This document shows, piece after piece, positions 1 to 7,468 of a stretch of DNA of 31,658 nucleotides. A model generated the notes under the pieces. The model did not search any database, was not told where the DNA came from, and saw only the letters and a program-made list of their open reading frames with translations. This stretch comes from an uncultured Acetatifactor sp. (lineage in GTDB: Bacteria > Bacillota > Clostridia > Lachnospirales > Lachnospiraceae), in the NCBI GenBank assembly GCA_910577235.1, contig CAJTMX010000044.1:1-31658 (forward strand), in the 5' to 3' direction. Positions within the stretch are counted from its first letter, which is position 1. The number at the start of each line of letters is the position of its first letter. Position numbers and translations under genes: made by a program.

Positions 1-103
1 TCAGTTGAGCCTATTTTTTCGGTTCAGTTTTTTCATAGATTACTTGACACTACCTCATTTTTTAAACTTTATGTGCAACGATTGTTCTATATCTGATGAG
101 TAG

Positions 104-132
104 ATACTAACACTTTCTCTTATGTATGTCAA
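104..132 (-). promoter_or_regulatory. Sigma-A-like promoter firing left out of the window
   Basis: On the minus strand there is TTGACA (127-132), a 17-base spacer and TAGTAT (104-109). It points to a gene beyond the left edge. The -35 box lies inside a LacI-type operator, so the LacI repressor at 343-1320 would be expected to block it. The promoter elements are seen directly; the regulation is inferred. Confidence 0.55.
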
Positions 133-144
133 TCGTTTAACATA
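125..144. promoter_or_regulatory. LacI-type operator, copy 1
   Basis: Read on the minus strand the site is TATGTTAAACGATTGACATA, an imperfect palindrome with a central CG typical of LacI-family operators. Nearly the same 18 bases occur at 3029-3046, and a relative lies at 247-267. A weaker match sharing AACGATTG lies at 73-87. The likely binder is the LacI regulator next door. Confidence 0.55.
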
Positions 145-246
145 TTTTTCGGCATAGTGTTGAAACTAATGCTTGTTTTACTATGAATATATTCTGGTTT
201 TTTGTGGAATATGACTATATATTTTTGAATAAGACAGTTTTTCACA

Positions 247-267
247 TATGTTAAACCATTGTCATAT
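247..267. promoter_or_regulatory. LacI-type operator, copy 2 (variant)
   Basis: The site contains TGTTAAACCATTGTCATA, which differs from the copies at 125-144 and 3029-3046 by only a few bases. It sits about 110 bp from copy 1, a distance that would allow looping between operators. The function is inferred from the repetition. Confidence 0.45.
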
Positions 268-291
268 GTTTTACAATACCTCAGAAATAAA

Positions 292-320
292 TAAAAAAAT
301 GCCGGAAAATGACTCCGGCA
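292..320 (-). terminator. Rho-independent terminator of the LacI gene
   Basis: Perfect 7-bp stem TGCCGGA/TCCGGCA (300-306 and 314-320) with a 7-base loop, followed on the minus strand by a run of T (complement of 293-299). It lies just after the stop of the LacI gene and closes the leftward GH36-GH32-LacI transcript. Confidence 0.85.
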
Positions 321-342
321 AAATAATGCTTATATCAAAGTT

Positions 343-1320
343 TTATGTGGTCTCCCTCTCCACTAGGCTAACCGGGAGTACCGTCCTCTTGGGAACCAAT
401 TTTCCGCCGGCAGCGTCATGGAGCAGGTTCATGGCGATCTCCGCCATCTCCTTGACCGGCTGATGGATCGTTGTCAGCTGGGGGGTCGTGATGGAGGCTA
501 TGCTCACATCGTCAAAACCGATGATTTTTAGCTGCTCCGGCACGGAGATGTGTAGTTTGCGGCAGACCTGCAGAGTCTGGGCCGCGATCAGGTCGCTGTT
601 GGCAAACAGGCCGTCAGTCTGTGGGTATTTGCGCAGAGCCTCCTCTATGACCTCGCTGTACCGCAGATCGTTATACTGGGTCTGTTCCGCCATCAGCTCC
701 ACAAAAGGAACCTTTCTCTTCTCGCAGACCTCCCGAAATCCTTCCGTGCGCATATCCGCAGGCATGAACACGCCGCCGATATTGCCAAAATGCAGCAGAT
801 TCCTGCATCCGCAGGCGATCAGCTTTTCGGCGGCCAACGCTCCGCCCTGCCGGTTGTCGCATTCCACGGACGCCGTGCCGTTGTCCACAAACCGCTCTAT
901 GGTGATCACAGGCACTTCGATCTCGTCAAACACTTCCACCGCCACGGAGCCGCTGCACAGGATAATGCCTGCCACCTGATTGCCGGTGCAGATGTCGATA
1001 TACTCCTTCTCCTTCTCCCGGATGCTCTGGGAGTTGCACAGCAATATCCGGTAGCCTTTTTTGTAGGCCTGGTTCTCCAGATTACTGATCATCTCCGTAA
1101 AATAGGGATGCCGGATATGAGGGACGATCAACCCTATGGTATTGGTACTCTTGCGGTGCAGGGACCTCGCCACCTCATTGGGCCGGTAATTCAGCTTTTT
1201 CATGGCTTCGTCCACTTTCCTGCGGGCGTCATCGCTGATATAGCCCCTGTTATTAAGCACCCTGGACACCGTCCCCACCGTCAATCCCGATTCTCTCGCC
1301 ACGTCTTTTAAAGTCGCCAT
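343..1320 (-). CDS. LacI-family transcriptional repressor
   Basis: A 325-residue protein of normal LacI/GalR length. Residues 1-50 form the helix-turn-helix and hinge (MATLKDVARESGLTVGTVSR, then a VLNN hinge-like stretch and NYRPNEVARSL). The rest is a periplasmic-binding-like sugar sensor with the usual TIGLIVPHIRHPYF start and a DGLFANSDLIA segment. The start follows GAGGAAAGCAGG. It is the last gene of a leftward run behind the GH32 enzyme, with only 39 bases between them, so it probably controls fructan or sucrose use and perhaps its own operon. Repeated operator-like sites upstream of GH32 and at the left edge support this. The exact inducer cannot be read from the sequence. Confidence 0.93.
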   Translation of the reverse strand: MATLKDVARESGLTVGTVSRVLNNRGYISDDARRKVDEAMKKLNYRPNEVARSLHRKSTNTIGLIVPHIRHPYFTEMISNLENQAYKKGYRILLCNSQSIREKEKEYIDICTGNQVAGIILCSGSVAVEVFDEIEVPVITIERFVDNGTASVECDNRQGGALAAEKLIACGCRNLLHFGNIGGVFMPADMRTEGFREVCEKRKVPFVELMAEQTQYNDLRYSEVIEEALRKYPQTDGLFANSDLIAAQTLQVCRKLHISVPEQLKIIGFDDVSIASITTPQLTTIHQPVKEMAEIAMNLLHDAAGGKLVPKRTVLPVSLVERETT

Positions 1321-1359
1321 CCTGCTTTCCTCACTCTATCCAAATGTAAATCTCAAAAC

Positions 1360-2907
1360 TTAAACCTCATATACGGCATACTCCGCCGCAGACGCGTCCG
1401 GCAGCTCCAGACAGACCTGCCGCTCCCGGAGGATAAAAGTCCCCAGGCAAACGCCGCCGTCAAAAAATATCTCCAATATCCGGTCGTCTACGAGGAACGT
1501 CATCTCTCCGTACCTCCGGCCCACCTGGCATTCTTCTCCGTCCACCGCCAACCGCCCGGTGCCCGGATCATAACAAACCCTGCTGCCGTTGATGTCCCAT
1601 ACATACGCCTCCGCCCAGGCATCCGCCGCCCGCATTTCAAACACCAGCGCCTTTCCTTCACCCGGCCTGCAGACAATCTTTCCGTCCCTATGGAGAACCG
1701 CGCCGGCCTCCGCTTTCTTGCGCTGCTCAAAAAGCTCCCGCACCGGCCTCTGGGTCAGCACATAGCCCTCCTCGGTCCTCTTACAGCCCAGTTCCACCGG
1801 AATCCCGTAAGTTCCGGTAAAGGCTCTGCCGTCATTCTCCATGCGCAGCCAGGGAACGGAGATCACACGATCCGCAACGCCGCAGTAGGTCTGGGCCGCA
1901 TAGGGAATCTTGTTCACATAGGCCTGCTGCCTGCCGCCATAAGGCCTGAAACGGTACCCGTCAAATTCACCCGGGAAACAGAAACCGTCCGCCGCCCAGA
2001 AAAACCAGCAAGACTCCCCGTTGCCGCCGCTCAGGCGCAGAAGGTCGGGGCACTCCCAGGCTCCCTCCAGCGTGAGTCTGTCCGACTGCTCCCAATGGGC
2101 CAGATCCCGCGAGCGGAATATTCCGAAATCGTTCTCCTCCAGCCACAGCGCCATCACATATGCCTGTGACTCTTCATGCCAGTATACTTTAGGGTCCCGG
2201 TTCTCCCTACAGACCGTGGGCAGACAGGGTTTCTCCATCTTGGATAGCGTCCTGCCCCCGTCCAGGCTGTAAGCTATCTTCTGGGTAAATTCCTCTCCCC
2301 TGCTCCACTCGTTGGTGCCCCCTGCCGCCGTGTAAAAAAACAGCAGCGCCTCTTTGGGCAGCCCCAGCAGCCCCCGTTCATTGGGGATGGCGCAGCCGGA
2401 GAACATGGTCCCGCTCCCGTCCGGGAAGAGCACCGTCTCCTCCTGTCTCCAGTGGAGCAGATCGCCGCTCACCGCATGGCCCCAGCTCATATTGTTCCAG
2501 GATGTGTTAAAGGGATTGTACTGGAAATACAGGTGATATACGCCATTCGCACAGATCAGGCCGTTGGGATCGTTGGTCCAGCCCGTGTCCGCCGTAAAGT
2601 GAATCACCGGGCGTTCACCGCCCTCCCCCTGCCGCTTTTCAGACAGGAGGATCGCCTCCTCAAAAGCCCGGGGGAAATCCCCGCTGAGGAGAAGTTTCCG
2701 GCCCTGATACTGCCTCACCGGGATCTCGGCATAAAAGTCGCAGGCATACTCCCCTGCGGCGTCCCCGTTCACAGGTACCATGAACTCATATACCTTTTCC
2801 GGCGTCTCTCCCTCTTCTCTCAAAAATATCTCCAGCTTTCTCTCCTCCCTGCCCGGGCAGATCGGTATATATAGATATTCTCTTTGAATCACGCAAACTT
2901 TTTCCAT
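1360..2907 (-). CDS. GH32 beta-fructosidase (sucrose/fructan hydrolase)
   Basis: A 515-residue glycoside hydrolase family 32 enzyme that releases fructose from sucrose, inulin or levan. The three family landmarks are present: the WTNDPNG nucleophile motif (Asp113), the RDP motif (Arg237-Asp238-Pro239) and the WECPD acid/base motif (Glu285). A five-bladed propeller is followed by a C-terminal beta-sandwich (about 395-515). An N-terminal stretch of about 95 residues precedes the propeller, longer than in compact invertases. No signal peptide is seen, so it is probably cytoplasmic. The start follows AGAGGAAGAGGA. It lies between the GH36 enzyme and the LacI repressor, with a LacI-type operator about 120 bp upstream. 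Sucrose versus fructan preference is not resolved. Confidence 0.92.
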   Translation of the reverse strand: MEKVCVIQREYLYIPICPGREERKLEIFLREEGETPEKVYEFMVPVNGDAAGEYACDFYAEIPVRQYQGRKLLLSGDFPRAFEEAILLSEKRQGEGGERPVIHFTADTGWTNDPNGLICANGVYHLYFQYNPFNTSWNNMSWGHAVSGDLLHWRQEETVLFPDGSGTMFSGCAIPNERGLLGLPKEALLFFYTAAGGTNEWSRGEEFTQKIAYSLDGGRTLSKMEKPCLPTVCRENRDPKVYWHEESQAYVMALWLEENDFGIFRSRDLAHWEQSDRLTLEGAWECPDLLRLSGGNGESCWFFWAADGFCFPGEFDGYRFRPYGGRQQAYVNKIPYAAQTYCGVADRVISVPWLRMENDGRAFTGTYGIPVELGCKRTEEGYVLTQRPVRELFEQRKKAEAGAVLHRDGKIVCRPGEGKALVFEMRAADAWAEAYVWDINGSRVCYDPGTGRLAVDGEECQVGRRYGEMTFLVDDRILEIFFDGGVCLGTFILRERQVCLELPDASAAEYAVYEV

Positions 2908-3028
2908 GGCTGACGATCCTCTTCCTCTCTTAAAATCTTTCCGAAATTATTTTGCGGCGAATCAACGCATAGGGCTACATAACTGTTTTTAGGCTATTTT
3001 ACGCCATCCGAATTCTGAAGGCCCCTTG

Positions 3029-3046
3029 TGTTAAACGGTTGACATA
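3029..3046. promoter_or_regulatory. LacI-type operator upstream of the GH32 gene
   Basis: TGTTAAACGGTTGACATA matches the operator-like site at 125-144 in 17 of 18 positions. It lies in the 225-bp gap between the GH36 stop and the GH32 start, about 120 bp upstream of the GH32 start codon. It probably binds the LacI protein encoded downstream. No equally clear promoter for GH32 could be assigned. Confidence 0.6.
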
Positions 3047-3132
3047 TCTCTTAAACCCAGCCTATCACAATTCTTTTAATTTGAACAGAGAAAAAATACA
3101 CAAATAATCACGGGAATTTTGTTCAGCCCTCC

Positions 3133-5313
3133 TTAAACCCTCTCCAGATGCATCTGATAGGCATGGTATTCGCCCATTTCCACCGGCAACGGAATACCTG
3201 TCTCCATCAGCGCGTCGGAGCCGTAGACCATACCGCTCTCCTCCTGCCGGTACAGACAGCCCTCCGGCAATCCCTTCAGGCGCAGGTAGTTCACCGTCAT
3301 ATTTCCATGGATTTCCAACATGACCGCATTGACCAGGATCTCCGACCCGTCCTCCGAGACAAACTCCCAAGCTCCAATCTCCTGGGACAGGGGATCGGAT
3401 AAGCGGTAATAGAGACCGTTCCCGATCAGAGACGCATGCCGTTTATACCGCCCGATCTGCTCCCGTATAGCCTGTTTCTCTTCCTCAGACAGTTTTCTGG
3501 GGTCCAGCTCATAGCCAAAGGTCCCCGCCATGGCCACCACGGCCCTGGTGGATAACGGCGTCACCCTCCCTGTCTGATGATTGGGCACGGCGGACACATG
3601 GGCGCCAACCGCAGAGACCGGATACCCAAAGGAAGTCCCATACTGGATGCTCAACCGGTCCAGCGCGTCACTGTTATCGCTGCACCATATCTGGGGCGCA
3701 TAGTAGAGCATACCCGCGTCAAAGCGTCCCCCGCCCCCGCTGCATCCCTCAAGCAGCAGATTCGGATACCTTTGCAGCAGCCGTTCCAGAAAATCATACA
3801 GCCCCAACATATAATCATACTGCACCCGGCCCTGGTCCGGGGTTTGTCTGGAATAGCAGTCTGCCAGACTACGGTTCATATCCCATTTCACATATTCTAT
3901 ATTGCCCTGGTCCAAGATACCACACATTTTCTCATATATATAATCTACCACTTCTCTTCTGGAAAAATCCAGGATCAGCTGGTTTCTGGCCCGCACCGGC
4001 CCACGCCCCGGAACAGTGAACGCCCAGTCCGGATGATTTCTGTATAGATCGCTGTCCTCATTGACTGCCTCCGGCTCAAACCAGATACCGAATTTCAGGC
4101 CCAGACCGTTGATCTTCTCGATCAGACGGCTCAGGGGCATCCCCAGTTTTTTCTCGTTTACATACCAGTCTCCCAGGCCGCTGTTGTCGTCATCCCGCTT
4201 TCCGAACCAACCGTCGTCCAGCACCAGCATCTCCATCCCCAGCTCAGCCGCCTGCTCCGCCAACCGATAGATGGATTCCCCGTCAAAATCAAAGTATGAT
4301 GCCTCCCAGCTGTTCAGCAGAACAGGCCGGATGCTGTCCCGGTATTTCCCACGGCACAGATGAGATCTGAAACAGATATGCAGATTCTGGGACAGCCTGG
4401 CCAGTCCCTGACTGCTGTAACTCAGCACCACTTCCGGGATATGAAACGTCTCTCCCGGTTCCAGAGGGTAGGAAAACAGCTCATCGGAAAGTCCCAGCAG
4501 AGCCCGGGTCTGGTTATATTGATCCCTCTCCACCTCCCCCTTAAAACCTCCGCTGTACACAAAGCTCATGGCGTAACAGCTCCCGGCGTCCTCCGTGGTC
4601 TCCCTCTGGGCAAGGATCATCATAGGGTTATACTGATGGCTGGAAGTTCCCCTCCGGCTGCTGATAACCTGGGCACCGTGGGCTGCGGCCGTCCTCTGCA
4701 CAGTGCGCTCCATGGCGTGACGACCGTAAAAACTCATCAGGTCATAGTCCCCCGAAACCCAATCCAGGCAGGCCGCCTGGGCTTTTTCCAGATATATCTT
4801 CCCGCTGCCGCCATTTATGACCCTGCCGCTCCTGGTGATGATATCCAGCTGCGGCAGTACTCCATAGAGAAGGGTCACCTGTACGCCGCTGACCTTATCC
4901 TCCAGATCGATCTCCAGGGTCTGGGCCTCCTCCCCGTCGCCGTACACCGCGGGCAGCCCCGGTATGCAGTACTTCCCTTCCAGGATGCGATACCCCCGGT
5001 AGCGGAAATCACAACCGTAAGAACCGTCTCCGTTTTTCACGATGACAGCCGGACTCCTGTAATCTCCCGTTCCCTGGCTGGGCAGTTCCTGGGGCAGCAC
5101 GTCCATGGAGTAGGCGCGTTCCTGCCCCGCGTCATAAGGGTTGCCGGAAAATCCCCTGTCCGCAAAAGTCAGCAGATACTCCATACAGCCCTCTGTCCTG
5201 CGCCCATAGTAGAGATGCAGCAGAAACCCGAACCGGTCCACCTGCATCTGGTAAGTACTTCCCTTGGTGTGCAGAGTAAAAGTCTTTTTCACTTCGTCAA
5301 AAATTATGCTCAT
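3133..5313 (-). CDS. GH36 alpha-galactosidase
   Basis: A 726-residue bacterial GH36 alpha-galactosidase, the usual length, acting on melibiose, raffinose and stachyose. The N-terminal beta-supersandwich (about 1-325) is followed by the TIM barrel with LDDGWFGKRDDD, the KWDMNR nucleophile motif (Asp478) and the CSDNSD acid/base motif (Asp546 and Asp549), then a C-terminal beta domain. The start follows AGGAGG at good spacing. It lies 29 bases after the nucleosidase gene. Its partner GH32 enzyme would split the sucrose unit left after galactose removal from raffinose-type sugars, which fits one raffinose/sucrose catabolic unit. No signal peptide is seen. Confidence 0.94.
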   Translation of the reverse strand: MSIIFDEVKKTFTLHTKGSTYQMQVDRFGFLLHLYYGRRTEGCMEYLLTFADRGFSGNPYDAGQERAYSMDVLPQELPSQGTGDYRSPAVIVKNGDGSYGCDFRYRGYRILEGKYCIPGLPAVYGDGEEAQTLEIDLEDKVSGVQVTLLYGVLPQLDIITRSGRVINGGSGKIYLEKAQAACLDWVSGDYDLMSFYGRHAMERTVQRTAAAHGAQVISSRRGTSSHQYNPMMILAQRETTEDAGSCYAMSFVYSGGFKGEVERDQYNQTRALLGLSDELFSYPLEPGETFHIPEVVLSYSSQGLARLSQNLHICFRSHLCRGKYRDSIRPVLLNSWEASYFDFDGESIYRLAEQAAELGMEMLVLDDGWFGKRDDDNSGLGDWYVNEKKLGMPLSRLIEKINGLGLKFGIWFEPEAVNEDSDLYRNHPDWAFTVPGRGPVRARNQLILDFSRREVVDYIYEKMCGILDQGNIEYVKWDMNRSLADCYSRQTPDQGRVQYDYMLGLYDFLERLLQRYPNLLLEGCSGGGGRFDAGMLYYAPQIWCSDNSDALDRLSIQYGTSFGYPVSAVGAHVSAVPNHQTGRVTPLSTRAVVAMAGTFGYELDPRKLSEEEKQAIREQIGRYKRHASLIGNGLYYRLSDPLSQEIGAWEFVSEDGSEILVNAVMLEIHGNMTVNYLRLKGLPEGCLYRQEESGMVYGSDALMETGIPLPVEMGEYHAYQMHLERV

Positions 5314-5342
5314 TTTTTCCTCCTACCGTTTCAGGCTATCAA

Positions 5343-6047
5343 CTATACCACATCCAAAGCCGGGCCGATTTTTCCCAGCATGGCTCTGACAAACTCCGCG
5401 CTGATGCGGGATGCTTTCTCGCAGTTTTGCTCAAATTGCGCTTTCCCTCTGCGGTCCGGCGTGTCGGTGATGGAGCGCACAGAGATGAACGGAATCCTGT
5501 TTACATAGCACACATGGGCCACGGCCGCCGTCTCCATGTCCACGCACAGCGGCGCATACTTTCTGCGGATCGCCTCCCGCCCGTCGTCCTCGATAAATGT
5601 TTCCCCTGTCAACATCCTTCCGAACACTGCCCGGTACCGCTGCCCAAGTTCCTCCGCCGTCTCCTTGGCTGCCGCCAGCAGTCTGTCATCGGCTTTAAAA
5701 TAGATGGAATCCATCCAGGGGTGGAAATCTGTCAAAATATCCTCCGCCACATCATGATATGCGGTCTCCGCGGATATCACTATATCAAATATCCCAAGCT
5801 CCTCCGTCATTCCTCCCGCGGTTCCGGCATTGATCACGGCCGTGCATCCAAAGGTGTCGATCAGGATCTGCGCCGCAATGGCGGCGTTTACTTTACAGAC
5901 TCCCGAAAACAACGTGACTGTCTGAACTCCGCTTATCGTCCCCTGGTAAAACCTCAGCATCGCTTTTTCGGTAATTCTGCATTCCTGTGTCATATCGATA
6001 AACGGTTCCGCCTCCGTATCGCCTGTGCATAAGATTCCTATTTTCAT
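5343..6047 (-). CDS. mtnN: 5'-methylthioadenosine/S-adenosylhomocysteine nucleosidase-like protein
   Basis: A 234-residue nucleoside phosphorylase-family (PNP_UDP_1) protein. It has the family landmarks GTAGG, VDMETAAVAHV with the ribose-binding Met-Glu pair, and a catalytic Asp region SITDTPD. It would hydrolyse methylthioadenosine and S-adenosylhomocysteine to adenine and a thioribose or homocysteine. The start was set at MKIGILCTG, which follows AAGGGAGAATAAGGGG. An earlier in-frame ATG at 6110 would overlap the MATE gene and add 21 poorly conserved residues. It is placed between the MATE exporter and the alpha-galactosidase with short gaps. A related nucleosidase specificity is possible. 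Confidence 0.8.
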   Translation of the reverse strand: MKIGILCTGDTEAEPFIDMTQECRITEKAMLRFYQGTISGVQTVTLFSGVCKVNAAIAAQILIDTFGCTAVINAGTAGGMTEELGIFDIVISAETAYHDVAEDILTDFHPWMDSIYFKADDRLLAAAKETAEELGQRYRAVFGRMLTGETFIEDDGREAIRRKYAPLCVDMETAAVAHVCYVNRIPFISVRSITDTPDRRGKAQFEQNCEKASRISAEFVRAMLGKIGPALDVV

Positions 6048-6066
6048 CCCCTTATTCTCCCTTCTG

Positions 6067-7404
6067 TTATCCGGCAAACTGTTTTTTGTATCTGCCATAA
6101 AGCAGCGCACCCAGCAGATCGGCCAGCCCCCAGCCTATGGGGATGGCCCACCAGATACCCTCCACGCCCACGGACGGGATGGCCGCCAGACTGTAAGCCA
6201 GCGCCACACGGGTCCCCAGAGATACCACTGTGAGCACCACCGATATCCCGGGCTTTCCGATGGCACGGTACAGCCCGTAAAGCAGAAACAGACAGCCGAT
6301 CCCGCAGTAAAAGGGGCCTACCGTATGCAGATACCGCACCCCCTCCTCCAGGATAGCGGTCTCCTCAGGGGCAATAAAGATCAGCATCAAAGGCTTTGCC
6401 AGAAACCAGAGCACCAGGGAGACCGCCAGGCAATAGACCACCGTGGTCAACACGCCGCAGCGCACGCCCCTGCGGATACGCTCCCCTTTTCCCGCCCCCA
6501 TGTTCTGGGCGATAAAGGTGGAGAAGGCATTGCCGTATTCCTGGGCGGGCATATAGGCAAAAGCGTCCACCTTTACCGCAGCTGCAAACGCCGCCATGAC
6601 AGTGGTTCCGAAACTGTTGACCAGCCCCTGCACCATCAATATTCCCAGATTCATCACCGACTGCTGTATACAGGTCAGCACAGAATATCCTGCGATCTCC
6701 CCCAGGCTTTCCCTGCTCACCCAAAACCGTGAAAAGGCCTCCCTCACCGTTTTGCCGGTGGCCAGCGCATACACGCCGATGCCCAGACCCGATATGTACT
6801 GTGAGAGGATTGTTGCCGCCGCCGCTCCGGCGGTGCCCTGCTGCCAGAGAGCTACAAAGAGAAGATCCAGCCCGATGTTCAGCGCAGTGGATATCCCCAA
6901 GAATACCAGCGGGGTCACGGAATTGCCCACTGCTCTCAGATAAGCGCCGAAAAAGTTGTACATTGCCACGGCGGGAATCCCCCAGAAGATCAGTACCAGA
7001 TAGTCCTTTGTAATATCCTTTATCTCCCGGGGAATGCGCATCCAGACCAGAATCGGCTCGGTGGCACACAGCGCAAGGGCCGTGAGCAGCGCCGCCACAG
7101 CCGCCACCAGCAATGCCGAGGCACAGATTGCCTTTTTGAGTCTTTCCTCATCCTGTTTCCCAAAGCACAGGGAAAACACCACCCCGCTGCCCATGCACAG
7201 CCCCAGCAGCACCGAGGTCAAAAAGGTCATCAGCGCAAATGCCGCTCCCACAGCCGCCAGCGCGTTAGAACCGGCGTAGCGTCCCACCACCCAGGTATCC
7301 ACGATATTATATCCCTGCTGCAGCATATTTCCCAGTATCATGGGCAAGGCAAAAAAGCCCAAAGTGGGGAACACGGCCCCTCTGGTCAGATCTTTTCGCG
7401 TCAT
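6067..7404 (-). CDS. MATE-family multidrug/sodium antiporter
   Basis: A 445-residue integral membrane protein with about twelve hydrophobic segments in two homologous halves, the MATE fold. The N-terminus (GAVFPTLGFFALPMILGNMLQQGYNIVDTWVVGRYAGSN across residues 9-47) is typical of the NorM/DinF-like Clostridial branch. It would export organic cations or other small molecules using an ion gradient. It begins after the clpB terminator and is followed 19 bases later by the nucleosidase gene, so the two are probably co-transcribed. The substrate is unknown. Confidence 0.92.
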   Translation of the reverse strand: MTRKDLTRGAVFPTLGFFALPMILGNMLQQGYNIVDTWVVGRYAGSNALAAVGAAFALMTFLTSVLLGLCMGSGVVFSLCFGKQDEERLKKAICASALLVAAVAALLTALALCATEPILVWMRIPREIKDITKDYLVLIFWGIPAVAMYNFFGAYLRAVGNSVTPLVFLGISTALNIGLDLLFVALWQQGTAGAAAATILSQYISGLGIGVYALATGKTVREAFSRFWVSRESLGEIAGYSVLTCIQQSVMNLGILMVQGLVNSFGTTVMAAFAAAVKVDAFAYMPAQEYGNAFSTFIAQNMGAGKGERIRRGVRCGVLTTVVYCLAVSLVLWFLAKPLMLIFIAPEETAILEEGVRYLHTVGPFYCGIGCLFLLYGLYRAIGKPGISVVLTVVSLGTRVALAYSLAAIPSVGVEGIWWAIPIGWGLADLLGALLYGRYKKQFAG

Positions 7405-7421
7405 AGACAGTACCTTCCTCC

Positions 7422-7454
7422 AAAAAGGCCCTATCTTTTTCCGCGACAGGGCCT
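7422..7454 (-). terminator. Rho-independent terminator of clpB
   Basis: On the minus strand the stem AGGCCCT/AGGGCCT (7448-7454 and 7426-7432) is followed by TTTTT (complement of 7422-7426). It lies between the clpB stop and the MATE start and separates the two transcripts. Confidence 0.85.
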
Positions 7455-7468
7455 CTGTAAAACCGTAT

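Noticed and set aside
4360..5508. 382-codon plus-strand frame opposite the alpha-galactosidase
   Set aside because: It spans two well-supported minus-strand genes and has no family features or ribosome site.
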